Virus record (IMG/VR): IMGVR_UViG_3300047585_000202
Coordinates: 1-39,191 of that record
Reading direction: 5' to 3' (one strand)
Source of the DNA: a virus
DNA: 39,191 nt
Position numbers and translations under genes: made by a program. Each line of letters starts with the position of its first letter. Positions within the stretch are counted from its first letter, which is position 1. Positions 15,067 through 24,979 of this stretch are shown piece by piece. The notes beneath the pieces were generated by a model. The model had not been told where the DNA came from. It did no database searches and saw only the letters and a list, made by a program, of their open reading frames with translations.

Positions 15067-17029
15067 TCTGTAACTTTCTTAAATTTTCTAAGCACTCCTC
15101 TATGATCTCGTCACCATCTTTGATTCCTTGAAGACCGAAGGCTTTCACCAGAACCGGTTTAAAAACCATCATTGCTTGCGGATTAGGAAGGAAGCCGGTC
15201 ATAAACTCGGTGAGGGCGGCGCTTTGGGCTTGCTTGGATTGGGCGGGGTTGGCACCGATGAGTTCTATTTCATACTGGCCGGAATTCAATAAGCTAAAGT
15301 CCACGGTAGCAAACGGCATCTGGGGATTATTGGTGCGATACCGCAGGGGGTTTTTGTAGTTATCAGCGACGAGGTACATAAAGCGTTCGAGAATTATTTC
15401 CGCGCCCACGGAAATATGTTCGATGGTTTCCCGGTTAATGGAAATGGCGTTTTCCTGCAGGACGTTGATTTCGGTGGCGGTCTTTTTGAAGTCCATCTGA
15501 GAGGAGCCTTGGAAGGGGTCCTGGGTCCCGGCCAACAATTGCAGCTCGGCTTTTAGAATGCCAATGTAGTTGAGAATCTCTTTGATCTCGACATAATCAC
15601 CGGTGATCCAGCGGACGTCGGTTTCCGGGTTTTCGCAGGTGATGAGGCCCGCCACCAATCCCCACGCTTCAGTGGTGTCCGTGCCGTCCTTGACGATGAT
15701 ACGGTTGCCGATTCGGGCCAAACATTCAATTAAGTAATTCGTCAGGATATTGATATGGCGCTGAAGGCCCTGGATGTCTTCTATTGGTCCGGTGCCGTAG
15801 GGGGATTCCTTGTCTTCCCGATAGGTCCAATGCACCACGGGAGGCAATGCGCCTGGCGTCATGTTAGGGCGGCATTCAATGAGGATCCGTCCGCCTGCCA
15901 CCGTGACCAGCATATTCCGGAATTCTCTCGGCTGATTGGTGTTGGGGTTAATGGATTTCAGTTTGAGGTACGGGAAATAATAATGGTCCACATCGACGTT
16001 TTGCTCGTCGCCGAGAAAGATATTGGTCAGCTTGTTGAACTGGTTAAGGTACAAACCCTCGATGACTTGGGATTCATAAATCTGGGTGGAAGTCAGGCCA
16101 GCCAGTTTATCCTTGTTGAAGTAATAGGGGATGTCTTGAAGTTCGTTGACCTTTTCGACGTTGAAATAGCCCCATTGTTCACGGCCTTTTTCTTTGCCTT
16201 TCGGGTCGATATAAAAGTGGATGGGGTCCCAAACAATCAGGTCCAGCTCGGGGGGTTGCTGTTGCATGCTGGGTTCGTATTGCTGAGTCTGCATATTGAT
16301 ATCCCACGACCAGGTCACATTCTGTTTCATCGTGGGCATCGCATCGCCCTGGCCCGACCAAATCAGGTCGTCAATCCAGTTCCCGATTTTATAGGGAATC
16401 TTGGCTTGCCGGAAAACGTATTTCATTCCCTCGGTGAGGATTTCCTCAAAATCGGGATAGGTATATGGCACGATTGTAGGCGGTCCCATCGGGATCAGCG
16501 TGCCGGGAATCATCGGTGCAGGAATGACTTGTTTCGGCGGCAGGTTGGTAATCGGGTCGTCGGTTTTGGCCCGGATGCGGAAGTAATCTTCATCCGTGGG
16601 AAATAACGTCAGGCGTAAATACGCCGATAGCATTTTGTAGACTTCCCGCGACACCGGTAAAAAAATCTGCGGGCGTTGCGGGTTATTATCCCGGTCCGAA
16701 CCCGCAGCGTCGGGACGAGGGAGTAAATCTCTGGAATCAAACCACTCGCTCTTGATGTAGGCATAGCTCTTTTGCATAATGGTTTTTTTCTTTTTGGCAT
16801 GCCAAAGACAGGCGATTTTAAACTTATTGGCAATCGAGACAATTTCCCGTTGCTCGATGTCGCTGGGGACATAAATAGGTATGGTGTCGGTGGAGGGCGG
16901 TGGCGGCAGCTGGGGTTGAAAGGGATTACCCATGGGGGGTTGCATCGGGTTGGGCGGTTGTTGCGGCGGTGGCTGCATACCAAGCGGAGGACCGGGTTGC
17001 GGTCCTCCGTTGGGAGGTGGTTGAATCAT
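14906..17029 (-). CDS. Portal protein (707 aa)
   Basis: The ring through which DNA enters the head. The first 48 residues are Pro/Gln-rich, then the conserved body has the usual podoviral portal features: a charged early helix (C-L-W-H-A-K-K-K-K), R-E-V-Y-K-M-L-S-A-Y-L-R-L, Y-G-T-G-P-I-E-D-I-Q-G-L-Q and a long helix I-L-T-N-Y-L-I-E-C-L-A-R-I. The last 60 residues (Pro/Gly/Gln/His) are low complexity and share DNA with the 92-residue gene. Strong AAAGGA upstream of ATG 17029. It lies in the right place upstream of scaffold and capsid. Confidence 0.85.
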   Translation of the reverse strand: MIQPPPNGGPQPGPPLGMQPPPQQPPNPMQPPMGNPFQPQLPPPPSTDTIPIYVPSDIEQREIVSIANKFKIACLWHAKKKKTIMQKSYAYIKSEWFDSRDLLPRPDAAGSDRDNNPQRPQIFLPVSREVYKMLSAYLRLTLFPTDEDYFRIRAKTDDPITNLPPKQVIPAPMIPGTLIPMGPPTIVPYTYPDFEEILTEGMKYVFRQAKIPYKIGNWIDDLIWSGQGDAMPTMKQNVTWSWDINMQTQQYEPSMQQQPPELDLIVWDPIHFYIDPKGKEKGREQWGYFNVEKVNELQDIPYYFNKDKLAGLTSTQIYESQVIEGLYLNQFNKLTNIFLGDEQNVDVDHYYFPYLKLKSINPNTNQPREFRNMLVTVAGGRILIECRPNMTPGALPPVVHWTYREDKESPYGTGPIEDIQGLQRHINILTNYLIECLARIGNRIIVKDGTDTTEAWGLVAGLITCENPETDVRWITGDYVEIKEILNYIGILKAELQLLAGTQDPFQGSSQMDFKKTATEINVLQENAISINRETIEHISVGAEIILERFMYLVADNYKNPLRYRTNNPQMPFATVDFSLLNSGQYEIELIGANPAQSKQAQSAALTEFMTGFLPNPQAMMVFKPVLVKAFGLQGIKDGDEIIEECLENLRKLQSAQPPPQQPGVPPTQGGVAPPQSHPGGGQPMGHPGGPIAGPQNHPMPTPPRPA

Positions 17030-17042
17030 CGGAATCCTTTAT

Positions 17043-17489
17043 TTAAATTTTGGTTTGCTGTTGCTTCACCTGGGCGGCCAGGGCTTCCCATTTGGTTTGG
17101 GCGGTGTCGCGGTCACTGCTTGCAATAGCCAGTTCCGCTTTTAGGCGACCCAATTCACGGATGGCGTGATTAACCGCGCCATCAAAAATACCCTGGACTT
17201 GGGTTTGAGTCAGTAAATAAGCGGAAAGTTTACCGATTTCACTATAGAGGTGTTTGATTTCATCAGCCGGTGGTCCCACGATAGGATGTCTTTCAGAAAT
17301 AACCTGATTGCATCTATCCCGCTCCAATAAGGCCTCGGCCTTATCTTTAGCGGCTTGCAAGGCGTCTTCCTGAGCTTTTTCTGTGGCACCGCGCAATGCG
17401 TGAAGTTCTTCAGGAGATGCGCCATATGTTAAATTTAATATTTCTTGAGCACTGGGTTGTTCGGCGTTCTCATCGGTGATGGGTTCCAT
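17043..17489 (-). CDS. Helical late protein upstream of the portal (148 aa)
   Basis: ATG 17489 follows GAGGAG; a longer reading would overlap the next gene. Ala/Glu/Lys/Gln-rich with a likely coiled coil at residues 28-55 and a second at 100-145. Possibly an assembly or internal protein, by position next to the 527-residue virion-type protein. Confidence 0.7.
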   Translation of the reverse strand: MEPITDENAEQPSAQEILNLTYGASPEELHALRGATEKAQEDALQAAKDKAEALLERDRCNQVISERHPIVGPPADEIKHLYSEIGKLSAYLLTQTQVQGIFDGAVNHAIRELGRLKAELAIASSDRDTAQTKWEALAAQVKQQQTKI

Positions 17490-17541
17490 CGAAAAATCTC
17501 CTCGTTGCGTGACAAGAGAAGTATCGGCATGGGGAGGGGAA

Positions 17542-19125
17542 TTATTGAGCCGCTTTTTTAACCTGCTCTGATCCAAAGACGCCTTTAAGCACAGCTGTTT
17601 TATTATCGCCCTTCTTAAATTCGGGATCCATCTGACGACCGGCAATATTCAGGATTCGAGTCAGCGTGGTGGAGTTGAGGTATTTTAAAGCGCTGGTGGT
17701 GCCTGTTAAATTCAAAATTGCACTGGCCGCCGCTGCGGTACTTGCCAAGGCTGCGGGAATCTGACCGTGTACGAGGCTGACCCCACTTCTTGCTGTTGCA
17801 CCTACGGCAGTGCCCCCTGTGTTTTTTAAAGCGCCCCCGCGTGCCCCCAGTTGCCCCCCCAAAGGTTGCGTGTATCCAGAGGCATCAATTTCGGCATTGA
17901 TACCCATGGAACGAAAGGCTTTGCCAGATTGGATACTGATTTGATTCAACCCATGGGCTTTATCCCACGCGTGCCAGTCTTTCTTGGTTTTATCCGGGAC
18001 CGCGAAGGCCCAAACCGGGGCGGGAATATTAGAGTTGGTCCCATACAGGGTTGATTTAAGAATGGTATAAATTGTGATAGCCGCTAGAGCACTTTTATCC
18101 CCCGTTAATCCTTTATACAGTGTTTGAAAATACCACCGGGTTTCATTAATTGGATAGCGCGCCAGGCCGTATACAAAATTGGACGCCACCGAGCGATAGG
18201 CGTGGGGTTTGTCAATGGGATGAGAGTCAAAAATTAAATCCCGAGCGTCATCATGGGGGTCGCGTCCCATCGCCTTGGCCGTATGATAAATCAGATTCTT
18301 TTGGGCCGTGATTCCCCAACTAAAGGGATCTCGATTGGGGTTATCAAACTCGGCATACTGGGTTTGATAAATCCCGGCCTTTAACAGGGAAGGATCGCGT
18401 CTAAAAATTCGCATGCTCAGAAAGCCGTTGTCTTTAAGACCCGCGTCATAAATACCCTGGAAAAGCGCCTTGAGGCCTCCAGGTTGCACCGCGTAATGTG
18501 TTCCGATACGGAGCATCGCCGGACCATGTCCAATCGTCCACACAGTGTTGTACAACGCCTGGGCTTTGGTGAGTTTATTGGTGGCGTTGGTCATAAAGTC
18601 AAACCGCTTGTCTTTTTGAAGCGTGCCACCATCGGCCAACCATTCGAGCCAGCCCCGGGCATCATAAACTTTATCCTGAGTGAGTCCCAGCTTCATCAAG
18701 TCAGCTTTAGGGTTGGCGCCTTCCACCGATTTCTGAATGGCTGCCAAAAGCGTTTTGACGGGCTGTCCGACCATTTTACCGTATTGTTTGGGATCTTTGG
18801 TTTTGGCCCACGTTTCCCATTTGGCCACGACGCCTTTATAAAACTTGGGGGGGAGAGTCCTAGACGGGTAACCATACAGGCTATCGTTGAAATCATTCAG
18901 GGGATGGCCTTCGTTGGGATTTTTATCCCATGCGCTGGATCCATTCTCTTTAACCGGGCTCAGTCCAAATTCTTTAGCAAACGTATTTTCATAATGAAAC
19001 TGTTGAGTGTCATTCATTTCGTTCATGCGCTCAGCTTCGGTGAAAATATCTCCACCGGTGATTTGAGCTTTAGCCACTAAAATAGAGGCAAAGTTAGCTG
19101 GATTGCAAGGGCTGTCATCATTCAC
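17542..19125 (-). CDS. Probable internal/ejected virion protein (527 aa)
   Basis: Starts on GTG 19125, as no in-frame ATG precedes the conserved-looking N-terminus; the next in-frame Met codons are at residues 34 and 37. The sequence is largely alpha-helical with aromatic loops and a C-terminal Ala/Gly-rich stretch that could contact membrane. It sits in a run of large late proteins typical of podovirus internal/ejection proteins. It overlaps no other gene. The start region directly follows a 40-base tandem repeat. Confidence 0.65.
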   Translation of the reverse strand: MNDDSPCNPANFASILVAKAQITGGDIFTEAERMNEMNDTQQFHYENTFAKEFGLSPVKENGSSAWDKNPNEGHPLNDFNDSLYGYPSRTLPPKFYKGVVAKWETWAKTKDPKQYGKMVGQPVKTLLAAIQKSVEGANPKADLMKLGLTQDKVYDARGWLEWLADGGTLQKDKRFDFMTNATNKLTKAQALYNTVWTIGHGPAMLRIGTHYAVQPGGLKALFQGIYDAGLKDNGFLSMRIFRRDPSLLKAGIYQTQYAEFDNPNRDPFSWGITAQKNLIYHTAKAMGRDPHDDARDLIFDSHPIDKPHAYRSVASNFVYGLARYPINETRWYFQTLYKGLTGDKSALAAITIYTILKSTLYGTNSNIPAPVWAFAVPDKTKKDWHAWDKAHGLNQISIQSGKAFRSMGINAEIDASGYTQPLGGQLGARGGALKNTGGTAVGATARSGVSLVHGQIPAALASTAAAASAILNLTGTTSALKYLNSTTLTRILNIAGRQMDPEFKKGDNKTAVLKGVFGSEQVKKAAQ

Positions 19126-19129
19126 GGAT

Positions 19130-19205
19130 AGTCTTTTCCTGTGGTTTCTTTATACAGAGTGTCTATGACAGTCTTCTCCTGTGGTTTCTTTATACAGAGT
19201 GTCTA
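19130..19205. repeat. Tandem 40-base direct duplication at a gene junction
   Basis: A unit of 40 bases occurs twice in tandem (start 19130 and 19170), with one mismatch (19136 versus 19176) in the 35-36 bases shared. The copies lie at the 3' end of the 864-residue gene and just before the GTG of the 527-residue gene. As 40 is not a multiple of three, the second copy shifts the frame of the first gene's end. Confidence 0.9.
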
Positions 19206-21744
19206 AATCTTTATGGGGAAGAGATTCGAGGGTGGTTTGAATATCTTTCACCGACTTCCCTGTGGAAGCGCCGGACAGGTCCATTATCTCATGGACACCC
19301 ACGTTTTGGCCAGTTTTATATCGGGTTACTAAATCTTCTAATTTTGCTTTGAGTTCACTGGAATGTGTGCCTTCGACTTTGTACTGCTCGACGGCTTCAT
19401 CGTTCTGAACAATGACGCGCTTTCCTGTTTCCGGATCGGTTATAAACTTGTGAGGGGCGTCTTCATCGAGCACCTGGGCGCTCACTATTCGGGAACCGCT
19501 TTCAGGCTCATTGACGTGATATGTGCGGCGCTGGCCGTTTTCATTGGCTGCGTTGACAACAAGATTTCCCTTTAAATCGGGTGCAATAGAATCCACTGAT
19601 ATTTTTTTCATCCGGTAACTGGTATCCGCTGATTCCCCGCCAATCTTATTCGCTTCGGTACGACCGTCACGGGCTTTTCCTTCGGCGACAATCCGGTTTT
19701 CATTCACTTGGGATTGGCCGCCTTCGGCTTCATATTCTATGAGCAATGTCTTTTTACGTTTTGCGGCCTGGGCGGCTCCGGCTAAGATGTCTTTTTGCGT
19801 GGTTAGCGGGAGGGTTTTATTCTCCGATTGCCCTTCTTTATGAAGCTCTTCCAGGCCAGCCTGGTATCGGTCGGCTTTGTCTTTTTTGTCGTCTTTTTTA
19901 GGTGCTGATGCGCCCGGTGTGACAGTGGGTTTCTTTTCCGGGTTACGTGGCGCAAGCTTTTCCGCCTGTTTGGCTGCTGACTTGGCTTCTGCTTGACGTT
20001 CTAGAATGGCTTCGTGCCGTTCCGAAACCGCCGCGTGGAGGTCGGCTATTGTCGACAATGAATCCCGCGCCGTGATTCTTAAATCCGGTGGCGAGTTGGG
20101 ATTGTTGGCCATCTGGCTGACTTTTTGATAGATTTTCTCCAGCTGGCCTTTTTGGGTTCGCAGGGTGATTTCTTCGTTTGTGCCTTCGGTGTGCATTACT
20201 TCATTCACCCTGGCAAAGAGTTGCTTATGATATTCTCCACTGGCAGGCGTGGATTTGAGTTGCAGTTCTCGCGCCCTGACTTTGTTGAAATGGTCCGTAA
20301 TCATGCCTTTAATCACGCGCACATCAGGGGCGCTAAGCTTACTGGAGATGAAGTTATTAAACTTAGCCGCAGATTCTTTACCCTGCGCCACCATCTTTAC
20401 ACCTTCTCGCGCGAAATTCTGATAGGTTTGATTGGCATTGACGGTTCCCTGAATGACCCGTTTGCCTTCCGGCGTCTTAGGGGGATACTTGGCTTCGAGT
20501 TCCGCCTTGGTATTTTGGTGGAGTTCTCGTATATCGCCCAGGGTTTTTTGGATATGAGCTTTGAGCGTGGGAGAAGTTTGTGGATCACTTAATCCTTGGC
20601 TGGCATCTTCGTGTAGTTTTTTAAGTCCGGTTAAACGCCCTTTAAGCGTATCTTCTTCGGCGATAGACTGTTTGCCCATAATGGCTTGAGTTTTGGCCGC
20701 TACCGCTTTATTAAACTGCTGTTTTTTAAGTTCTTCCGGATCTACTTCCGGTTCGGTAGCTTCGGGAGTTGGGACCGTGGTTTCAGTTGCTTTACCTTTT
20801 AGCCATGACGGACGACCTCCCATAGCGAGGCCCATCCCTGCCCCAACGGCTCCTTGTTGCAACGCTTGTTGGCCGGCTTGTTGCCAGTTGATGGGTTTAC
20901 CGTGAACCACATTATCAATCACCGATCCAGCCGCACCTGCGCCCCCTTGGGCGACCGCCTGAAAGCCAGCGTTGACGAGACGATTTTTCATATATTTTAA
21001 ACCGACGAGATTGGCGCCTATATCGATGGGAATTTGTGAACCGGCTTGCAAGGGTGTTTCCTGACCTGCAATCACATTAGGCGCATGATAGGCAAACGGC
21101 AATCCAACGGCAGTCGTTGCCGCAGCGTTGGGAACGCCAGACCCTTTTAACGCGCCATCTGTGGCCATAAAAGTGAGGGCACCCGCTCCGATTTGGCCAA
21201 TCGTGCCAAGAGTATTAGAAATAGGGTTATTATTTACCTCATTGGGATTAATCCCCAACTGTTGGGCGCGTGCCGCCATCTGATCTTTAATATTCGAATA
21301 TTGGCCGCCGGTGGCTAACTTTGTGACGCCCTGCATCAAAAGATTCCCCCCTGGAAATCCTGATACCGCTTGGGTAGCGGCATCGCCAATCCCCGCATGC
21401 CATTTTAAGGCATTAATGGCGTCATCGCGCTTTTGATAGATTTTAGCCATCACGGCATCTTGATCTTCACCGGAGGCGTTGGCAAAGTCGGGAGACAGTT
21501 TGCTTACAAAGCTGGTTTGTTGATCCGTAGGGGCGTCCCAGAATTGGGACCCGGAATTAACGAGGGCATCGGGAATATCTTGAGGATTGGCCTGTAAGTG
21601 GGCAAACAAGGCTTGGTTTTGTGTGGCAGCATCGTCCGGTGCATTAGAAACACCAGCGACTCCCATCGGATTTTGAGGCTGTGGAGCGGGTGCTTGAGTA
21701 TCCACCATGGGCTGAGGTGCAACTCCCGAAAGAGTAGTTCCCAT
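19150..21744 (-). CDS. Large internal virion protein (864 aa)
   Basis: Long late protein: Ala/Gln/Pro-rich N-terminus, a Gly/Ala-rich region at about residues 180-320 that may be membrane-active, then a charged, helix-rich middle with many Lys/Glu/Gln (coiled coil) and a mixed C-terminus. This architecture and position fit podovirus proteins packed in the head core and ejected with DNA. The end (H-R-H-S-V) is a product of the 40-base duplication; the ancestral end would read G-K-D-Y-P. No enzymatic domain recognised. Confidence 0.7.
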   Translation of the reverse strand: MGTTLSGVAPQPMVDTQAPAPQPQNPMGVAGVSNAPDDAATQNQALFAHLQANPQDIPDALVNSGSQFWDAPTDQQTSFVSKLSPDFANASGEDQDAVMAKIYQKRDDAINALKWHAGIGDAATQAVSGFPGGNLLMQGVTKLATGGQYSNIKDQMAARAQQLGINPNEVNNNPISNTLGTIGQIGAGALTFMATDGALKGSGVPNAAATTAVGLPFAYHAPNVIAGQETPLQAGSQIPIDIGANLVGLKYMKNRLVNAGFQAVAQGGAGAAGSVIDNVVHGKPINWQQAGQQALQQGAVGAGMGLAMGGRPSWLKGKATETTVPTPEATEPEVDPEELKKQQFNKAVAAKTQAIMGKQSIAEEDTLKGRLTGLKKLHEDASQGLSDPQTSPTLKAHIQKTLGDIRELHQNTKAELEAKYPPKTPEGKRVIQGTVNANQTYQNFAREGVKMVAQGKESAAKFNNFISSKLSAPDVRVIKGMITDHFNKVRARELQLKSTPASGEYHKQLFARVNEVMHTEGTNEEITLRTQKGQLEKIYQKVSQMANNPNSPPDLRITARDSLSTIADLHAAVSERHEAILERQAEAKSAAKQAEKLAPRNPEKKPTVTPGASAPKKDDKKDKADRYQAGLEELHKEGQSENKTLPLTTQKDILAGAAQAAKRKKTLLIEYEAEGGQSQVNENRIVAEGKARDGRTEANKIGGESADTSYRMKKISVDSIAPDLKGNLVVNAANENGQRRTYHVNEPESGSRIVSAQVLDEDAPHKFITDPETGKRVIVQNDEAVEQYKVEGTHSSELKAKLEDLVTRYKTGQNVGVHEIMDLSGASTGKSVKDIQTTLESLPHKDLDTLYKETTGEDCHRHSV

Positions 21745-23549
21745 CAGTTATCCAAACCGAAAGTAGTCAAAAGACTATTCTTGCCCGATCCGGGGTTAGG
21801 GGATGTGGGTTTAGCAGGTCGTCCTAAGCCCATAACTTCTTCCTGCGCTTTTTGATGCTCATAATAGATACCGCCGTCAGCGGGGGTCGGTTCCCGTTTT
21901 TTACCGGTGGACGAATCGATTACCAGTGAGTCATTAAACTTTTTCTGGGCATTTGCACCTGCCTGTTTATCAACTCCGGCGACACCCCCATGCGCGGCCC
22001 GCATCGCCTGTTCAATTGCCGCAGACATCTTGGTGTCTCCCCGACGAATCGCCTCGGCATCGGCCATTTGAAGATCCGATTCGGTCATATTCGGGGGGTA
22101 TTTAAGCGTAGTGGTTCGGTTATACAGGTTTGCCCTGGATACTGCGTCATAGGCCTGAGCCCCTTTGAACTTGATTTCAGCTTCAGTGGATTGTGGATAA
22201 TATTTGGTTTGAATATCTTTATACTTAGCCTCCGCCTGTTGATTCTGTGCCGTGGCATTGGCTTGGTTTCCGCTAGCAATCTTTTCATATGTTCCGGCGG
22301 CCTCCGCAGCATTCGTCTGCGGTAACTGTGCTAAATTTTGTCCATATGTATTACCGGCTTGCATCGGTTCCAAGCTACTGCCCTGAGTTTCAAAGTCTTT
22401 TGCTTGTTCAGGGGTAAAACGAATACCAGCGGGAAGATTCCCCATCACGGGCGGCGTGTAGGTAGGGATTTGTGGCCCGGATGCTGTACCGGTGCTAATG
22501 GTTCCGGTTTGGTTCACACTTGGGGGGTTGCCTTGATTTTGTCCAGGTGCTCCCATGGAGCCAGCGGACGGGGCGTTGCCCACGCCGGAAACCTGTTGGT
22601 TCGGGTTGGTTTGTTGCCATTGGCCCTGTTGGCCCTGCGGAGGTTGTTGGCCATACATAGCGTTATTAGCAAAGCTGTTTTGTACCGCTGCGTTATAAGT
22701 GCCGTAATTTCTTTGGGCCAAAGCATTTGTGACAGTAGGGGCTTGGTTGGCTTGTTGGAACTGGCCATAAATCGGGTCTTGTGCAGTCAGGGCGGCATTG
22801 GCTGCGGCGTTTCTTTGTGCCAACAAGTCGTTTTGCCGTTGAATCGCGCCGAATCCCATGTTAGTCCCGGTATTCATTCCTTGTTGCGCACCGCTATATG
22901 CTCCCAACAGTGCGCCTCTAGGCCCCATCAGGGCAGCCCCCAGTAAACCTTTTCCAAGAGCGCCCAATCCGGCGCCCCCGAGCATCGCAAGATAAGGATG
23001 TTGGGCCGCAGGGTTTTGAGCGATCGCCTGGTTGTAATTATACCTATTGGCTTGGTGTTGGAGTTGGCTCATCATGGGTGCGCTGTAGTTGGCGGGAGCG
23101 GTATTGTTGTTATAATTGGCCACTGCGCCATTGGGAGTTAATGATTGGGTTTGAGGAGCGGGAGCGGTTGTGCCGGGGATATTGGGATATTGTTGTGTCC
23201 CCTTGGGGTTGATTAAGAGTGAAGAGGGGGCTGTATTATTGGGCGGTTGATAGACATAAGGGTTATTCGGTGTTGGAGGATTTTGGGGACTAAACTGCTG
23301 TTGCCCGGTCGTGCCAGCCACTTGGGGTTGCAGTTGTTGCACGTCTTGTTGCGGAGGAGGTGCGGTTTGAGATTGTATAGGCTGTGGGTCTTGATAAGAG
23401 GGAATGGTGCTCGCCGGTTGTTGATAACCCCCGTTACCCAAACTCATTCCTTGAAATGTTGGAATGGGCCCATAATTCTGTGTCGTTGTTCCCCCCTGCG
23501 CGCCGAGGCCGCCGGAGAGTCCTTGTAAGAGTGTCGCTAAACTGCTCAT
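21744..23549 (-). CDS. Gln/Pro/Asn-rich internal virion protein (601 aa)
   Basis: The first 160 residues are rich in Gln, Pro, Asn and Thr with little secondary structure. Residues 160-205 include a Gly/Leu/Ala stretch (G-G-A-G-L-G-A-L-G-K-G-L-L-G-A-A-L) that could insert into membrane. The rest is Ala/Gln/Asn-rich. Stop and start codons overlap both neighbours by one base, so translation is coupled. Probably a head-core or ejected protein. Confidence 0.7.
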   Translation of the reverse strand: MSSLATLLQGLSGGLGAQGGTTTQNYGPIPTFQGMSLGNGGYQQPASTIPSYQDPQPIQSQTAPPPQQDVQQLQPQVAGTTGQQQFSPQNPPTPNNPYVYQPPNNTAPSSLLINPKGTQQYPNIPGTTAPAPQTQSLTPNGAVANYNNNTAPANYSAPMMSQLQHQANRYNYNQAIAQNPAAQHPYLAMLGGAGLGALGKGLLGAALMGPRGALLGAYSGAQQGMNTGTNMGFGAIQRQNDLLAQRNAAANAALTAQDPIYGQFQQANQAPTVTNALAQRNYGTYNAAVQNSFANNAMYGQQPPQGQQGQWQQTNPNQQVSGVGNAPSAGSMGAPGQNQGNPPSVNQTGTISTGTASGPQIPTYTPPVMGNLPAGIRFTPEQAKDFETQGSSLEPMQAGNTYGQNLAQLPQTNAAEAAGTYEKIASGNQANATAQNQQAEAKYKDIQTKYYPQSTEAEIKFKGAQAYDAVSRANLYNRTTTLKYPPNMTESDLQMADAEAIRRGDTKMSAAIEQAMRAAHGGVAGVDKQAGANAQKKFNDSLVIDSSTGKKREPTPADGGIYYEHQKAQEEVMGLGRPAKPTSPNPGSGKNSLLTTFGLDN

Positions 23550-24277
23550 TATGGTGCCACCATTCCATAGGCACCAATTAAACCTGAACCCGAACCAGTT
23601 TGACTGTTATAAGAACCAAGGTTGCCAGGATTTAATAATGCTTGCATCATTGCCGTCTGTTGTTGGAGTTGGTCGCCGTAGGCTTGGGTTTGGTAACCTA
23701 CCAACGGATTCAAGGCTTGGGATTGGTATTGCGTACCTTGAGTGAACGGAGCGTACGTTTGTTGGAAGGCGTCATTATACGCATTTTGGTTGGCAGCCAA
23801 GGCGTTCTGGGTATTTTGGATTTGATTATTATAGATATCCAATCCTTGACTCATGGCTGTATTTTGGTTGGTAGCGCTTTGAGCGTTATAGCCCTGGGTT
23901 AAAAGGTTATTGGCTAATACCGCAGCCGATCCGCCATTGAGATTTTTGGCGTTATTATTATTATCCAATTGTGCTTGTTCTTGTTGATAATTGTATGCGG
24001 TAGGAGCTTGCAAATTCTGATAATACTGCTGGGTGTAAGGATTATTAATGGCCTGACTGATGCTGTACGGTTGGTCTAACTGTTGCGTCAGAGAGCCAAT
24101 GGCCGCCTGTTCCGATTGCATTTGCTGCGGATCGTAAGGCGACCCGGCTCCGGTTTGCGGTGCATAGGTAGAACTGGACCCATTACCGCCACCGTTTTCA
24201 ATATCGCCAAAGGGCGTGTAGATATTGGACGGGGTGGTATTCGGAGGTGTTGGATCAATGGAGCCTGAAAGTCCCAT
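23549..24277 (-). CDS. Gln/Asn-rich virion protein (242 aa)
   Basis: Residues 50-200 are dominated by Gln, Asn, Tyr and Ala (for example Q-Q-E-Q-A-Q-L-D-N-N-N-N-A-K-N-L). No signal, membrane or catalytic motif. Coupled by one-base overlaps on both sides. It forms a pair with the 601-residue protein, which has the same composition, so both may belong to one internal complex. Confidence 0.65.
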   Translation of the reverse strand: MGLSGSIDPTPPNTTPSNIYTPFGDIENGGGNGSSSTYAPQTGAGSPYDPQQMQSEQAAIGSLTQQLDQPYSISQAINNPYTQQYYQNLQAPTAYNYQQEQAQLDNNNNAKNLNGGSAAVLANNLLTQGYNAQSATNQNTAMSQGLDIYNNQIQNTQNALAANQNAYNDAFQQTYAPFTQGTQYQSQALNPLVGYQTQAYGDQLQQQTAMMQALLNPGNLGSYNSQTGSGSGLIGAYGMVAP

Positions 24278-24621
24278 TATGGATTACTCCATTCTTCTAC
24301 TCTAGGCTGTATACCTTGAAGAACTCCTTGCATTGAAGGTTGGTACATCGCTATATTATTTTTTCCTATCGGTTGAGGTTGATACCAAGTACCTGCCAAG
24401 GAATTCGCATAAACACTTTGATCAGAAAAAGTTTGATGTTCTGGTAGTTTATAAGTGTCTGGCCAATGCATGCCACCTTGTCCAGGTCCCATTTGAGAGG
24501 GGCTAATACTTGTAGTTGGGATATTCTGCGTATAGGCAGTGTAGTTATAATCCAATGGCAACCCGTAATTATTCAAGACTGGATAATTTCCAAAGGTGGA
24601 ATAAGGAGAAAGTGTTCCCAT
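24277..24621 (-). CDS. Small Pro/Tyr-rich late protein (114 aa)
   Basis: Aromatic and Pro-rich throughout, with G-P-G-Q-G-G-M-H-W near the middle. Overlaps both neighbours by one base. Composition resembles the adjacent internal proteins. Function unknown. Confidence 0.65.
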   Translation of the reverse strand: MGTLSPYSTFGNYPVLNNYGLPLDYNYTAYTQNIPTTSISPSQMGPGQGGMHWPDTYKLPEHQTFSDQSVYANSLAGTWYQPQPIGKNNIAMYQPSMQGVLQGIQPRVEEWSNP

Positions 24622-24890
24622 TATTTTTTGCCTTCTTTTTTAACAGAATTTGATTTATCTCTAGTAGCTATCGCAGCTTCCCATCCGCGATTCCATCCAT
24701 CGTGTTCGGCCTGGGTGAGCGCTTCTTCTATCAACGCGCGAACGTGCGCTTCGCCACCCTGGTGCTTCCCTTTATGGAGGGCTAAGAAAAGCTGGTCTGC
24801 TAGAAACTCCGGATCAATAGGTTTCTCTAGTTTTTGTGGGGTGACTTGGTGAGCCGTCCATGCGGCTTTAAAGGTAGTTTGAAGGTCCAT
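24621..24890 (-). CDS. Small helical late protein (89 aa)
   Basis: ATG 24890 is chosen; an in-frame TTG upstream would place the start inside the ribosome-site region (GAAAGGAT). The first part is a helix-rich region with H-K-G-K-H-Q-G-G and a Lys-rich tail. It is the first leftward gene after the rightward island; the divergent gap of 89 bases carries the 10-base palindrome AAACCGGTTT (24926-24935), a possible operator. Confidence 0.65.
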   Translation of the reverse strand: MDLQTTFKAAWTAHQVTPQKLEKPIDPEFLADQLFLALHKGKHQGGEAHVRALIEEALTQAEHDGWNRGWEAAIATRDKSNSVKKEGKK

Positions 24891-24979
24891 GGAGATCCTT
24901 TCCAAAATGGATGTACAAATTTAAGAAACCGGTTTAAAATACCGATGAGAGTTTAGATAACAGAAAGGTGGTTTAAAAA

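Noticed and set aside
15755-16606. Long rightward frame opposite the portal
   Set aside because: Antisense shadow of the portal gene with no supporting site or family.
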